DNA from: Neisseria polysaccharea ATCC 43768
Lineage (GTDB): Bacteria; Pseudomonadota; Gammaproteobacteria; Burkholderiales; Neisseriaceae
DNA length: 50,930 bases
Reading direction: 5' to 3'
Assembly: GCA_000176735.1 (NCBI GenBank)
Contig: ADBE01000098.1
Coordinates: 1-50,930, forward strand
Shown: in pieces, positions 37,747 through 45,791 of the stretch
Layout of the letters: each line of letters starts with the position of its first letter
How positions within the stretch are numbered: the first letter of the stretch is position 1
Translations under genes and position numbers: made by a program
Notes under the pieces: model-generated
What the model was told of the DNA's origin: nothing
The model's database searches: none
What the model saw: the letters and a program-made list of their open reading frames with translations, nothing else

Positions 37747-37954
37747 GGCGGCAGCTCCTCTTGGTTATTTTCGGTTTGGTTTCCAAAACGGGGACAAATA
37801 CCGTCAGCCCGCTCACGAACTCTTCCGCCAATGGCAGATGCGGATTGGCGGCAATCAGACCGTCAATCAACAGCGCATTGCCGTAATGCTTGTGCGCAAT
37901 CAAATCCCATCGGTCGCCGTCTTGGGTGGTGTAGCGTATGACCGCACTCATCAT
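37734..37954 (-). pseudogene. Tail protein X (LysM-like), frameshifted near its end
   Basis: The N-terminal ~65 residues (IRYTTQDGDRWDLIAHKHYGNALLIDGLIAANPHLPL) are a good tail protein X. At 37761-37762 the plus strand reads CTCTTGG where one more T is needed: restoring it gives ...KPKITKEELPPWMR and a stop at 37734-37736, overlapping gene D by 13 bases as expected. As present, the frame runs through gene D to 37589 and adds about 50 unrelated residues. Probably an inactivating deletion. Confidence 0.75.
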
Positions 37955-38850
37955 TTATCCTTTCTTGCCGCAAGATAGCCGGTCAAAGCCTGGGCGGCGG
38001 CAGAGCCGTTTGCCAGCGCATCCGATGCTTCGGCTACGCCGTTTTCCACCGCATCCAACCAACTTCCTACCGAACCGCCCTCATGACCTGCCCGCAATGC
38101 GCCGACGGCTCCGCCCAGCCGGTTGGCCGCTTGTCCGGCTTGTGCCGCAAATTCTGCCGCGCCTTTCAGGTCGCCGAAAACCGCCGTTACTTCCGGCAAG
38201 GTATTGAGCCTTCCTAAAGTGCTGCCACCGACATTGAGTGCGTCCCCCAACAGGTTTAATGTCCCTGACGGGTCGTTTTTCAAATCTTTAGCCGCGCGTA
38301 TCAGGTTCTGCATATCGGCTATGCCCGATTCCGCAGCGCGGTAGACCTTGATACCTTTTTCGACCGCCCTCACTACATCCGATGCCTGAGCCCGAACGCT
38401 CTCCGGTAATAAGGACAGGAGCGGATTTTGCCTGCCCGACTTGACTGCGGGCGTAGGTAGGGGATTATTCGGGTCGCCGACAAACTGGGTCAGCTCCACA
38501 TCCAATTCCCGCGCCGCCGTCCGACCTTGCGCGTCCTGAATCAACGTGCGCTCCGTCAGCCGCTCAAGCACAAACCATCCGACAAAACGGCCGCTGCCGT
38601 AAACCAAAGACACTGCCTGCTGCGCCTCCAAAGCCGACAGCAGACCCTTATAAGCCGTGTCGGGATTACCCAGCCGCCAATGCAACTTGAGAGAGAAACG
38701 CAACGTCGTCAGTTCGTTTTGCAAGGCCTGCAGGCGCGGACGGCCTTTTAAGACCTCATGCTTGGCAAAGTTCGCCGAATGTTCCGCCTCAAGCGATGTG
38801 AAGCTGTTTAAAAGCTCAAATCGCACATCACCCAACATCGCATACATCAA
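37951..38850 (-). CDS. Tail protein gpU-like, with a long extra C-terminal domain
   Basis: 299 residues. Residues 1-145 match the P2 U family (MLGDVRFELLNSFTSLEAEHSANFAKHEVLKGRPRLQ). The remaining ~150 residues are Ala/Gly-rich and helical (LLSLLPESVRAQASDVVRAVEKGIKVYRAAESG... GTLNLLGDALNVGGSTLGRL), a substantial addition to the ~160-residue classical gpU. Its ATG overlaps the tape-measure stop (ATGA). Confidence 0.82.
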   Translation of the reverse strand: MMYAMLGDVRFELLNSFTSLEAEHSANFAKHEVLKGRPRLQALQNELTTLRFSLKLHWRLGNPDTAYKGLLSALEAQQAVSLVYGSGRFVGWFVLERLTERTLIQDAQGRTAARELDVELTQFVGDPNNPLPTPAVKSGRQNPLLSLLPESVRAQASDVVRAVEKGIKVYRAAESGIADMQNLIRAAKDLKNDPSGTLNLLGDALNVGGSTLGRLNTLPEVTAVFGDLKGAAEFAAQAGQAANRLGGAVGALRAGHEGGSVGSWLDAVENGVAEASDALANGSAAAQALTGYLAARKDK

Positions 38851-41252
38851 TAAGCCCTCCGTGCTTTGTCGTCCATCATGCGGCGGAACATTGCTTCGAA
38901 TTCACGCAAGCCCATCTGCAGCGCAGCCTCAATCTGCTGAGGATTACCGCCCGGCGCGTTGATGGTCGGGTTGTAATTGATGGTCATCCCGCCCACCGCC
39001 TGAGTATTGCGTGCAGACGCAAATGCCTCGCCGCCCGCAGACAACCGTGCCGCCAGCGCGCCCATATGGTCGGTAAAACCGCTTTTCAGACGGCCTGCCG
39101 TATTGGCTATAGAGGCAATCGGACGAGCCGCACTCCCGTCCAAACCGATTTGCAGGCCATCCATCATCCATCCGCCAAAGCGGCGGAACACGCGGCTGGG
39201 CGAGTGAATGCCCATCACGCTGGCAAATGTTTGTTTGAGCGATGCCGCCTTTTCGGCAAACCATGCCTTGACCGACTCGAATTTGGACTGCAACCCGTTC
39301 CACAGCCCTTGGATGATGTTTGCGCCAAACTGCGTGAAGCTGGACGGCAACTGCACGCCGAACCAAGACATAACAGAGGCAAATGACTGATAAAACAGAT
39401 TAAGTGGCGACCAACTGAGTATCTGTGCAGAGACATTGCCGATACCGCTGCCGAAAAACGCCTTGATTCGTTCCCAGCCCTCACTGAAAAAGCCGGTTAC
39501 CGCATCGGCGATACCGCCGATAAAACTGCCTAGGTCTTGCCACAATGCTTTTGCACCACCGACTACACCATCCCAGTTTTTATAAAGCATATAAGCGGCG
39601 ACACCCAGCAGGGTCAATGCAATGCCGATAGGCGACATGAATAAAAATCTACCCAGACTCATCAGACCACTACCAAATAGTGTTGCCGCCGTTTTTACTA
39701 CACCGAAAATACGGGCCAACGCACCAATGCCCGATTTAAACCTGATAACGGTGGCAAGCCAGTCAACACCGAGCAAAGCTTTTGCAAGCCGAAACGACAC
39801 CATAAATCCGGACAACTCATTCCCGACAAAACGGAACATTAGCCCACCGGCCTTCAACGCCGCAAACCCTGCCGCAAGATGCACGAATGCGGATACAATT
39901 TCTGGATTTTTGGATGCCCAATCTGCAAAACTGTTTATGATCGGGCGGATGGCCGTCATCAGCTGATTGAGCGCAGGCAACAATACGCTGCCCGCTGTGA
40001 TACCGATTTCCGTCAAACTGTTTTTAAAGGTTTGCCAGTTGTTTGCTGTCGTGGCAGACCTGGCGGCAAACTCTTTATCCATACTTCCGACAAACGCAGG
40101 TTTACCGTCTTTTGAGGTTTTTTTGAGTTCGTCGATTGATTTCTTATAAGTTTCCAACCCACTAACTAATACCGCGACATCATCGGCATATTCCAAACCG
40201 AACAAATCGACCAGTGCGCCCATTTGGTTTTCTTTAGGCAGTTTTCCGACCTGTTTCAAAAAGTCCATCAATGCCTGCTCGCCGTTTTCCTTGATGGATT
40301 TCTTCAAATCTTTTGATTCCATCCCCATATTTTTCAGGGCTTTTTGGAATTTCGCGCCTTGCTTATCCGCAGTCATCAATTTGGTCAACATACCGTTAAT
40401 TGCCGTACCGGCAATTTCAGGCGTTTTGCCGAGGCTGATAAACGCATTGGATAAAGAGGTCGTCTGAATTTCGGTCAATCCAAATTGTTTAGCAACGCCA
40501 CCCACTCGTCCGAGCGTATTGATAATATCGCCCGCCTTGGCAGGGCTTGAGTTGGACAAATGATTGACTGCATCGCCCAGTTTGCCGATTTGGTCGATTG
40601 GTATTTGATAGACATTAGCAAGTTTCGCCATGCTGTCGCCCGCCTGATCGGCAGCCATGTCGAACGCTACAGACATCTTGGCGATGGTCTCTGTGAATTT
40701 AGGCAAGTCTTTACGCGCAACGCCAAGCTGCCCGCCTGATGCAGTGATTTTTGCCAGCTCTGCACCTGCCATAGGGATAGTGCGTGTCAGGCGCAAGATG
40801 TCCTGTTCCATCTCCCTAAACTGCTTGGGCGTATCAAAATCTACGACCTTTTTGACATCTGCCATTGCCGATTCAAACTCGACGGCCAGTTTTACCGGGA
40901 ATGCCACCCCGGCTACAGCACCGGCCGCTCCCCAAAATTCGTCCTTAAGCGCGCGTCGGCGGTCGTAATGATCCTGTTTCTGCTGCTGCAAATCAGCAAC
41001 GAGGCTACGTTTGCGGTTAATTTTGGCGATAGTCTGACCAAGCTGGTCATATTCTCGCCTAAGTTCACCAACCCGTTCCCTGCTCATCCGCAGGGGATTT
41101 TGCAATGTTTCGCCAAGCAGGTTTTGCCTTGCCGCCAGACCTTTGACTGTTTTATCCAAAACGTCCAAAGACGACTTGACTGATTTGATACCGGCAACTG
41201 CACCGGCGACCGATGCGCCGATGGTAATGCCTAAAGAAAAACCGCTTGCCAT
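38847..41252 (-). CDS. Tail tape measure protein (P2 gpT-like)
   Basis: 801 residues, setting tail length. The N-terminal coiled coil (residues 30-105) is followed by the phage tail tape-measure core (FESAMADVKKVVDFDTPKQFREMEQDILRLTRTIPMAG...) and hydrophobic helices near 520-640 (MSPIGIALTLLGVAAYMLY). HSPSRVFRRFGGWMMDGLQIGL near 690 is a common C-terminal motif. The start has only a weak ribosome-binding site and faces a divergent membrane-protein cassette, so it needs its own promoter. Confidence 0.92.
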   Translation of the reverse strand: MASGFSLGITIGASVAGAVAGIKSVKSSLDVLDKTVKGLAARQNLLGETLQNPLRMSRERVGELRREYDQLGQTIAKINRKRSLVADLQQQKQDHYDRRRALKDEFWGAAGAVAGVAFPVKLAVEFESAMADVKKVVDFDTPKQFREMEQDILRLTRTIPMAGAELAKITASGGQLGVARKDLPKFTETIAKMSVAFDMAADQAGDSMAKLANVYQIPIDQIGKLGDAVNHLSNSSPAKAGDIINTLGRVGGVAKQFGLTEIQTTSLSNAFISLGKTPEIAGTAINGMLTKLMTADKQGAKFQKALKNMGMESKDLKKSIKENGEQALMDFLKQVGKLPKENQMGALVDLFGLEYADDVAVLVSGLETYKKSIDELKKTSKDGKPAFVGSMDKEFAARSATTANNWQTFKNSLTEIGITAGSVLLPALNQLMTAIRPIINSFADWASKNPEIVSAFVHLAAGFAALKAGGLMFRFVGNELSGFMVSFRLAKALLGVDWLATVIRFKSGIGALARIFGVVKTAATLFGSGLMSLGRFLFMSPIGIALTLLGVAAYMLYKNWDGVVGGAKALWQDLGSFIGGIADAVTGFFSEGWERIKAFFGSGIGNVSAQILSWSPLNLFYQSFASVMSWFGVQLPSSFTQFGANIIQGLWNGLQSKFESVKAWFAEKAASLKQTFASVMGIHSPSRVFRRFGGWMMDGLQIGLDGSAARPIASIANTAGRLKSGFTDHMGALAARLSAGGEAFASARNTQAVGGMTINYNPTINAPGGNPQQIEAALQMGLREFEAMFRRMMDDKARRAY

Positions 41253-41300
41253 ATGTCTGCCTGCAATTTAGAATTTGTCCAATAAAAGAAAGGGGTTGCC

Positions 41301-41606
41301 ATGTATATCGACAGCAAATATGAAACCGTGTTCGACCGTGTCAGCGACCTGGCGGCAAAAGGTCTGTTTGCCGTTTATATGTCGGGCATTGCTTGGGTTG
41401 TTATCGCCAATACGCCTGCCGACCTTGACGTCATGTTGCCCGTTCTGCTGCTGGCATGGTTTTCAGGGACGGTGGTCTGGCTGCTTTTCGGATTCATTCC
41501 GACACTTGTTGTCAGCTTACTGGTTGGCGGTTTGTCGGCTGCGTCAGTATTTATTAAGGACAAAATCAAAAGCTGCACCGCGAACGGCACGGCTCTGAAA
41601 CCCTAA
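41301..41606 (+). CDS. Small membrane protein, opposite strand inside the tail operon (cassette gene 1)
   Basis: 101 residues with three hydrophobic helices: GLFAVYMSGIAWVVIA, VMLPVLLLAWFSGTVVWLLFG and FIPTLVVSLLVGGLSAASVF. AAAGGGG five bases before the ATG supports expression. It is divergent from the tape-measure gene (48 bp apart) and followed by a second membrane-protein gene and a terminator. This resembles a phage 'moron' unit, possibly for superinfection exclusion, but no family is recognised. Confidence 0.7.
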   Translation: MYIDSKYETVFDRVSDLAAKGLFAVYMSGIAWVVIANTPADLDVMLPVLLLAWFSGTVVWLLFGFIPTLVVSLLVGGLSAASVFIKDKIKSCTANGTALKP

Positions 41607-41667
41607 ATCCCGCCCCTCCGCGAAAACAGAAGAAACCCCTACTTTGACAGACACGGATTGATTGGTC

Positions 41668-41946
41668 ATGCACAAAAGGAAAGATGAGCAGCCGTTGGAC
41701 TTTTCCGACAGCTTTGAAATATCGCTGCAGATATTTTTTTGGCTGTTGTCTTCAACCGTCTTCGGGATTGTGTTTTTTTCGCTGTTTACTGCCGATCAAC
41801 CCGTTATCTCAACAATATTCGGCGGCTTGATTGCCGCTTTTGCTACATTGACGGCCTCTCCATTGACCGCATTGGCAGCCACCTTACTGGGCGGCATCCT
41901 CTCCGGATTGTTGTGTTGGACAGAGAAATCCAAAACCGCCGCATAA
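41668..41946 (+). CDS. Small membrane protein (cassette gene 2)
   Basis: 92 residues with two to three helices (ISLQIFFWLLSSTVFGIVFFSLF, VISTIFGGLIAAFATL, LAATLLGGILSGLLC). Overall layout is like cassette gene 1: short charged head, helical hairpins, short Lys/Thr tail, which suggests a divergent duplicate or partner. The ribosome-binding site is weak; an in-frame TTG at 41662 is possible. Confidence 0.65.
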   Translation: MHKRKDEQPLDFSDSFEISLQIFFWLLSSTVFGIVFFSLFTADQPVISTIFGGLIAAFATLTASPLTALAATLLGGILSGLLCWTEKSKTAA

Positions 41947-41953
41947 TCTGAAG

Positions 41954-41983
41954 AAAAGCCGGATACTGGATTGTCCGGCTTTT
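41954..41983. terminator. Bidirectional terminator closing the membrane cassette and the E/E' transcript
   Basis: AAAAGCCGGA and TCCGGCTTTT (10-bp perfect stem, 10-base loop). It would stop the plus-strand cassette and also the minus-strand transcript just after the E' stop codon. Confidence 0.8.
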
Positions 41984-42142
41984 TCACATCCCCCTCCGAT
42001 AACCCGCCTTCATTTGGCGGGTTGCTTCTTTCTGCCAGTCTTCAAATTCGTCCAGCGGCAGCGCGTAAACCTCATCCACGCTCCAACCGAACCACCAAGC
42101 CAAATCGGCGGCGGCAGACAGCAGCTGCCGCTGCGTTTCCAC
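41984..42142 (-). CDS. Tail assembly chaperone extension E' (likely reached by translational frameshift)
   Basis: In the +1 frame relative to E, and open across the E stop codon, lies SPPLSRVETQRQLLSAAADL then AWWFGWSVDEVYALPLDEFE and DWQKEATRQMKAGYRRGM ending at TGA 41986..41984. 'AADLAWWFGWS..E...LPL.E...W...A' is the P2 GpE pattern. Coordinates here start at the first in-frame GTG, but the known biology of tail chaperones (G/GT, E/E', Mu gp41/gp41') suggests it is made as an E-E' fusion by ribosomal slippage (+1, or -2 as in Mu). Confidence 0.75.
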   Translation of the reverse strand: METQRQLLSAAADLAWWFGWSVDEVYALPLDEFEDWQKEATRQMKAGYRRGM

Positions 42143-42158
42143 CCTCGAAAGCGGCGGA

Positions 42159-42455
42159 CTATTTGCCGTCCGGCTCGGATTCCGTGAAGCGGCGAAACGT
42201 CTCCTGCAACTGTTTCCAATCCGCCAAATCCAAGCAATCCAAGTCTTCGGGAATCATGCCTGCCATACGGGCAAACAGGGCCAGTTCTTGCTCCGCCTCA
42301 TTCGTCAGGTGCGACACGGCGCGCAAATCGCCCACGCGCAAACGACGGAGCGTTACCTGTTCCAACATCTGACCCGTCGCCAGCCGTACCGGATATTTCA
42401 GTTTCACAACGGTATTTACACCCAAATCTTCTTGCAATTTCTTGGCTTCACTCAT
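42159..42455 (-). CDS. Tail assembly chaperone E (Mu gp41/P2 E-like)
   Basis: 98 residues: VKLKYPVRLATGQMLEQVTLRRLRVGDLRAVSH is the conserved strand-rich part of phage tail assembly chaperones (TAC family), which coat the tape measure during tail assembly. GGAGATGG precedes the ATG. Its stop overlaps the open +1 frame of E'. Confidence 0.85.
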   Translation of the reverse strand: MSEAKKLQEDLGVNTVVKLKYPVRLATGQMLEQVTLRRLRVGDLRAVSHLTNEAEQELALFARMAGMIPEDLDCLDLADWKQLQETFRRFTESEPDGK

Positions 42456-42475
42456 TTTCCATCTCCAAAAATAAA

Positions 42476-42549
42476 AAAATCACCGTATCGGTAAAGATAC
42501 GGTGATTGTGTCAAAGGTCGTCTGAAACGGCTTTTAATCCGATTTAAAG
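42476..42549 (-). repeat. Repeat module B
   Basis: Hairpin arms AATCACCGTATC (42478-42489) and GATACGGTGATT (42496-42507), perfect 12 bp with a 6-base loop, followed by GTCGTCTGAAACGGC-TTTTAATC-CGATTTAAA. In mRNA sense it follows the tail tube stop, ends in a long U-tract and precedes the E ribosome-binding site. It works as an intrinsic terminator by appearance. Confidence 0.85.
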
Positions 42550-42550
42550 A

Positions 42551-43066
42551 TTAAGCACCAATGTTTTTACGCATTTGGTTCAAAACGTCCTGACCGTCCA
42601 CGCGGTAGATATTTTTGAACGCGTTGTAGTACAGCACTTCGCGCCCGCCGACGACTTGGCGGACTTCTGTTGCCTGGTAGGTTGAGCTAAATTCCGCCTT
42701 TTCCTTCGGCTTGTAGCCGCCCAGGGCGTTTTTGGAAAACACTGCCGTTACCGTTGTTACGATGGGGACTTCTTCCGCCAAACCTGACGCATTGAAGGTC
42801 TGCAGGTTGCCGCGCACCATCAGTTGCACAGCTTTAAAGGGGTTGGATGCCTTCTTCGCCACCTCGGGATAAAAGCTGTTCCAAGTAACTTCGCCTTCCA
42901 GGGCTTCTACGCCGTTGGGCAGTTTGATGGTACCGACCATACCCAAACCGGTAAAGTCGTCCTGCCCAAACTCAAACTCGGGCAGTTTGAATTCCGAAGC
43001 ATTACCCAACAGGCTGTTACCGTCGATATAGACGTTGGCATTGTAGATTGCATTGATTGCGCTCAT
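42551..43066 (-). CDS. Major tail tube protein (P2 FII-like)
   Basis: 171 residues. The N-terminal INAIYNANVYIDGNSLLGNASEFKLPEFEF and GLGMVGTIKLPNGVEALEGEVTWNSFYPEV are signatures of the P2 tail tube family. AAAGGAAAAAAC precedes the ATG. It lies after the sheath gene, separated by two tandem hairpins. Confidence 0.92.
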   Translation of the reverse strand: MSAINAIYNANVYIDGNSLLGNASEFKLPEFEFGQDDFTGLGMVGTIKLPNGVEALEGEVTWNSFYPEVAKKASNPFKAVQLMVRGNLQTFNASGLAEEVPIVTTVTAVFSKNALGGYKPKEKAEFSSTYQATEVRQVVGGREVLYYNAFKNIYRVDGQDVLNQMRKNIGA

Positions 43067-43094
43067 GTTTTTTCCTTTTCTTTTTCCATCGTTT

Positions 43095-43160
43095 CAAAAT
43101 GGACGATGTCGTCCATTTTGGCTTGCCGCGCCCTTTCAAAACGGACGATGTCGTCCGTTT
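43095..43160 (-). repeat. Two tandem covarying hairpins between sheath and tube genes
   Basis: Hairpin 1: CAAAATGGACGA (43095-43106) and TCGTCCATTTTG (43109-43120), perfect 12 bp with loop TG. Hairpin 2: AAACGGACGA (43139-43148) and TCGTCCGTTT (43151-43160), perfect 10 bp, same loop. The two are copies of one unit (TTTCAAAAYGGACGATGTCG) in which a T-A pair has become a C-G pair, so pairing is kept. Hairpin 2 runs straight into a reversed uptake sequence. Confidence 0.8.
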
Positions 43161-43169
43161 CAGACGGCA

Positions 43170-44564
43170 TTAGGACGCAGAAACCAGATTGGCCAGGTAT
43201 TTACGGGTCATCACGCTGGTATTGGTCAGACGTTCGCCAGGCAGCTTGGGCGTGTAGTCGTACACAATCGGCACTTGACCTTTACTGAACGCATCCGACA
43301 GGTCGTAGTCATAGTCCAAACCGACCGAGAAGCCCGTGATGGAGCGCAGCGTGCCCAAATAGGTGCGTACCGTTTCAATCAGGCTGTCGATTAAGGCATC
43401 GTCAATCGGGCGGTCGACGTATTGCAGTTCGGCGCGGCGGATGGACTCGTCGATGATGTCGCCGGTGCGTTGCGCCACTTCAAAGTTTTTAATATGCGAA
43501 ACCGTCGGGAAACAGGCAAGGCGGTTGCCCCACATCCGATAGCCTGTGCCGTAGCTGTTGAATACGGTGGTAATGCCTTTTTCGTTCAGCCGGTTGGTTT
43601 CGGACTGAGGATCGTCCGCGCGGGCGGTCAGTCCGATTTCCACGCCGGTTACGCCCAAGAGTTCGCGGTTGGAGATGCTGTACCAGTAGCCCTGTTCCAC
43701 ATCGGTTTTCATACGCAGGCCGGCGGCGTGGACAGCGAGGCTCTCCAAACCCAAGAGCCCGACGACGTAGGGGTAAAAGAGCTGACAGCGGTCGGACGAA
43801 GTTTGGAAATTGATGCTGCCCAACGGACCGCGTCCTTCCAAAGCCTTGCCCAAGCCTGTGCCTTTCGGCGCGGCAGCATAGGCGATGGCTTTCAATTTGC
43901 CCGCAATGATTTCCATTGCCGCGCGAACTCCGGCGTTGCCGTCATACTCGGGGGCGATGATAATTTTCGCGTCCGCGCCTTGTCGGTTGAAACCTTCGGT
44001 CAAGAGTTCCAAACCGGTGCGTTTTCCCGTTGCCGCCACATACGCGCCGATAATGTCGGCTTCGGTCACTTTCGTCGGGTCGGTATAGGTGTAGCTGATT
44101 TCCGGGGCGGACGGTTTGGTTTTGAACACAATTTCGCCCGTCAGCGTGTTGATGGTGTAGTGCGTGTTTTCGGTCAGGGGGCTGTTGCCGTCTGAAACCG
44201 CGTAGCCGCTTTGCAGGGCAGGCTTGGCGGTTTTAGCTGTCAAGGTGTCAGGATCAACCGCCAATACTTCGTTGCTGACGGTTGTCTTATGTTTGGCAGG
44301 GTCGCAAACATTGACAACATAAGCGACACCGCTGCCGTAGCGCGTCCAGATGTGTGCGGCATCCGGCAGAGTAAAGCCCTTGCCGGTCAGCTCGCCGCCG
44401 AATCGGGCAAAATCTTTTTTAATTTGACATACCGTCAGCTCATTGACCGCGCCGACAGGCGCAGTGCCGACGATGGCGGTAATTGCGCCGTCAACGGTAT
44501 AGACGGGATTGAAGCCGCCGTCAATGCGGATGGTCTCCGTGCCGTGATGGTAGGCTGCTGCCAT
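43170..44564 (-). CDS. Contractile tail sheath protein (P2 FI-like)
   Basis: 464 residues. Sheath signatures: YHHGTETIRIDGGFNPVYTVDGAITAIVGTAPVG at the N-terminus, YDGNAGVRAAMEIIAGKLKAIAYAAAPKG in the middle, and the C-terminal subdomain with NRLACFPTVSHIKNFEVAQRTGDIIDESIRRAELQYVDRPI. GGAGTATCCATC precedes the ATG. A sheath gene defines the phage as a myovirus type. Confidence 0.95.
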   Translation of the reverse strand: MAAAYHHGTETIRIDGGFNPVYTVDGAITAIVGTAPVGAVNELTVCQIKKDFARFGGELTGKGFTLPDAAHIWTRYGSGVAYVVNVCDPAKHKTTVSNEVLAVDPDTLTAKTAKPALQSGYAVSDGNSPLTENTHYTINTLTGEIVFKTKPSAPEISYTYTDPTKVTEADIIGAYVAATGKRTGLELLTEGFNRQGADAKIIIAPEYDGNAGVRAAMEIIAGKLKAIAYAAAPKGTGLGKALEGRGPLGSINFQTSSDRCQLFYPYVVGLLGLESLAVHAAGLRMKTDVEQGYWYSISNRELLGVTGVEIGLTARADDPQSETNRLNEKGITTVFNSYGTGYRMWGNRLACFPTVSHIKNFEVAQRTGDIIDESIRRAELQYVDRPIDDALIDSLIETVRTYLGTLRSITGFSVGLDYDYDLSDAFSKGQVPIVYDYTPKLPGERLTNTSVMTRKYLANLVSAS

Positions 44565-44575
44565 GATGGATACTC

Positions 44576-45073
44576 CTATTTTTTAGGTTTTAAATCGGAA
44601 TTGAGGTCTTGGTCGGTTCGGCGATAGCGGGCAGCGACGAAGAGGGGGCGTTTTTCTTCACGGCAAACTTCAACCTGCTGAGTCTCAGTCTGCAAGACAA
44701 GCTGATACTGCCATGCGCCCGCATCCTCGGCTAAAAACTCCTCACTGATAAGGTGGCAGGGCTGGCAGTTCGGCGGCGCAAAACCAACCATAGCAAGACG
44801 TGTCTCATCTAAAATCGCCAGCGTGCCGTCATCCGCATTAAGGCTGCTGCCGAAAACGGTCAACACCAACCTGACATCGCGCTGCTGCGCAATACGGCCG
44901 AGCTGCTCAATATCGCCAAATTTACTGCCACCGTAGCCGACCAAGATTGCCCCGACGGGATGGATAAATTGGTATTCGGACGGCCGCTCCGGAAAAGCCT
45001 CAACGCTGACCCACGGGATAGCGGCCTGCAAATGCTCTACTACCGCATCAATAATCGGACGTGTCGCGCTCAT
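44576..45073 (-). CDS. Mu gp37-like tail completion protein
   Basis: 165 residues with the Gp37 pattern VGYGGSKFGDIEQLGRIAQQRDVRLVLTVFGSSLN. In Mu this gene sits between gp36 and the sheath gene, exactly as here. Its ATG overlaps the gp36-like stop codon (TGATG). Confidence 0.85.
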   Translation of the reverse strand: MSATRPIIDAVVEHLQAAIPWVSVEAFPERPSEYQFIHPVGAILVGYGGSKFGDIEQLGRIAQQRDVRLVLTVFGSSLNADDGTLAILDETRLAMVGFAPPNCQPCHLISEEFLAEDAGAWQYQLVLQTETQQVEVCREEKRPLFVAARYRRTDQDLNSDLKPKK

Positions 45074-45498
45074 CAGTAGCCTCCTAAATCCATTTTGTCG
45101 CGCGCTCGGACGTGATACGCGCCCGGCTCGGGTTGCGACGGCTTGTCCAATGCGGCGATGCCGATGTGAATCTTGCCGTCGCGGATGGCTTCCAGCGTCT
45201 TAATGGTTGCGTTGTAGGCAGTTTCCAGCGGTTTCGGAAAGTCGGCGCGGTTGATGCGGCGGCTGTGCAAAAAATGGCGGGCGATGTTGATGCACAAAGG
45301 CTGCAACACCGTCGGCGTGTCCTTCAGCGGCAGCACATATCTGCCGCGCAGGTATCCGTCCACCAAATCGCAGGCATAACGCACTGCCGCATCAATGACC
45401 TGAGCGTCGGGTTCTGTCCCGCGCGCATTGTCGTTGGTCAGTTGCACCAACTCCATTTGGCCCATCGCAGCCGTCAAATCATCCGCGCCGATATACAT
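45073..45498 (-). CDS. Mu gp36-like head-tail connector (DUF1320)
   Basis: 141 residues: MYIGADDLTAAMGQMELVQLTND...VRYACDLVDGYLRGRYVLPLKDTPTVLQPLCINIARHFLH is the DUF1320 family, the neck adaptor of Mu-like phages. Confidence 0.9.
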   Translation of the reverse strand: MYIGADDLTAAMGQMELVQLTNDNARGTEPDAQVIDAAVRYACDLVDGYLRGRYVLPLKDTPTVLQPLCINIARHFLHSRRINRADFPKPLETAYNATIKTLEAIRDGKIHIGIAALDKPSQPEPGAYHVRARDKMDLGGY

Positions 45499-45501
45499 GG
45501 C

Positions 45502-45789
45502 TTACTCCGCCCCTTCGGCTGCTGCCGATTTTTTACCGCGTTTCGGCTTTTCAACTTCGCCCGTAGGGGCATTGCCTGTATCATCTGACGGCGTATCTTC
45601 GGACGGCGGGGTGTCATTTTGTTGCGCATCCGGCTCTTCGCCGGTTGTCAGTGTCGGGGTAACGTGTGCCGCGACCGATTCGTACTGCTCCGCCGTCAAT
45701 TCGACCGCTTCGCCGACCTCGACACGAAATTGGCCGCCTTGTTCGTTTTCCAAAATCAACGGAGTGTTTGCGATATAAACTTTAGCCAT
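45502..45789 (-). CDS. Mu gp35-like small head protein
   Basis: 95 residues. An N-terminal beta domain (VYIANTPLILENEQGGQFRVEVGEAVELTAEQYESV) is followed by an acidic, Pro/Thr/Asp-rich low-complexity tail and a basic end (EKPKRGKKSAAAEGAE). Placement after the decoration-type protein matches Mu-like gene order. Confidence 0.75.
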   Translation of the reverse strand: MAKVYIANTPLILENEQGGQFRVEVGEAVELTAEQYESVAAHVTPTLTTGEEPDAQQNDTPPSEDTPSDDTGNAPTGEVEKPKRGKKSAAAEGAE

Positions 45790-45791
45790 GA

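Noticed and set aside
42010-42237. 75-codon frame overlapping the tail chaperone
   Set aside because: Wrong frame: the GpE-like sequence is in another frame ending at 41984, while this one gives a Cys/Arg/Trp-rich nonsense product.
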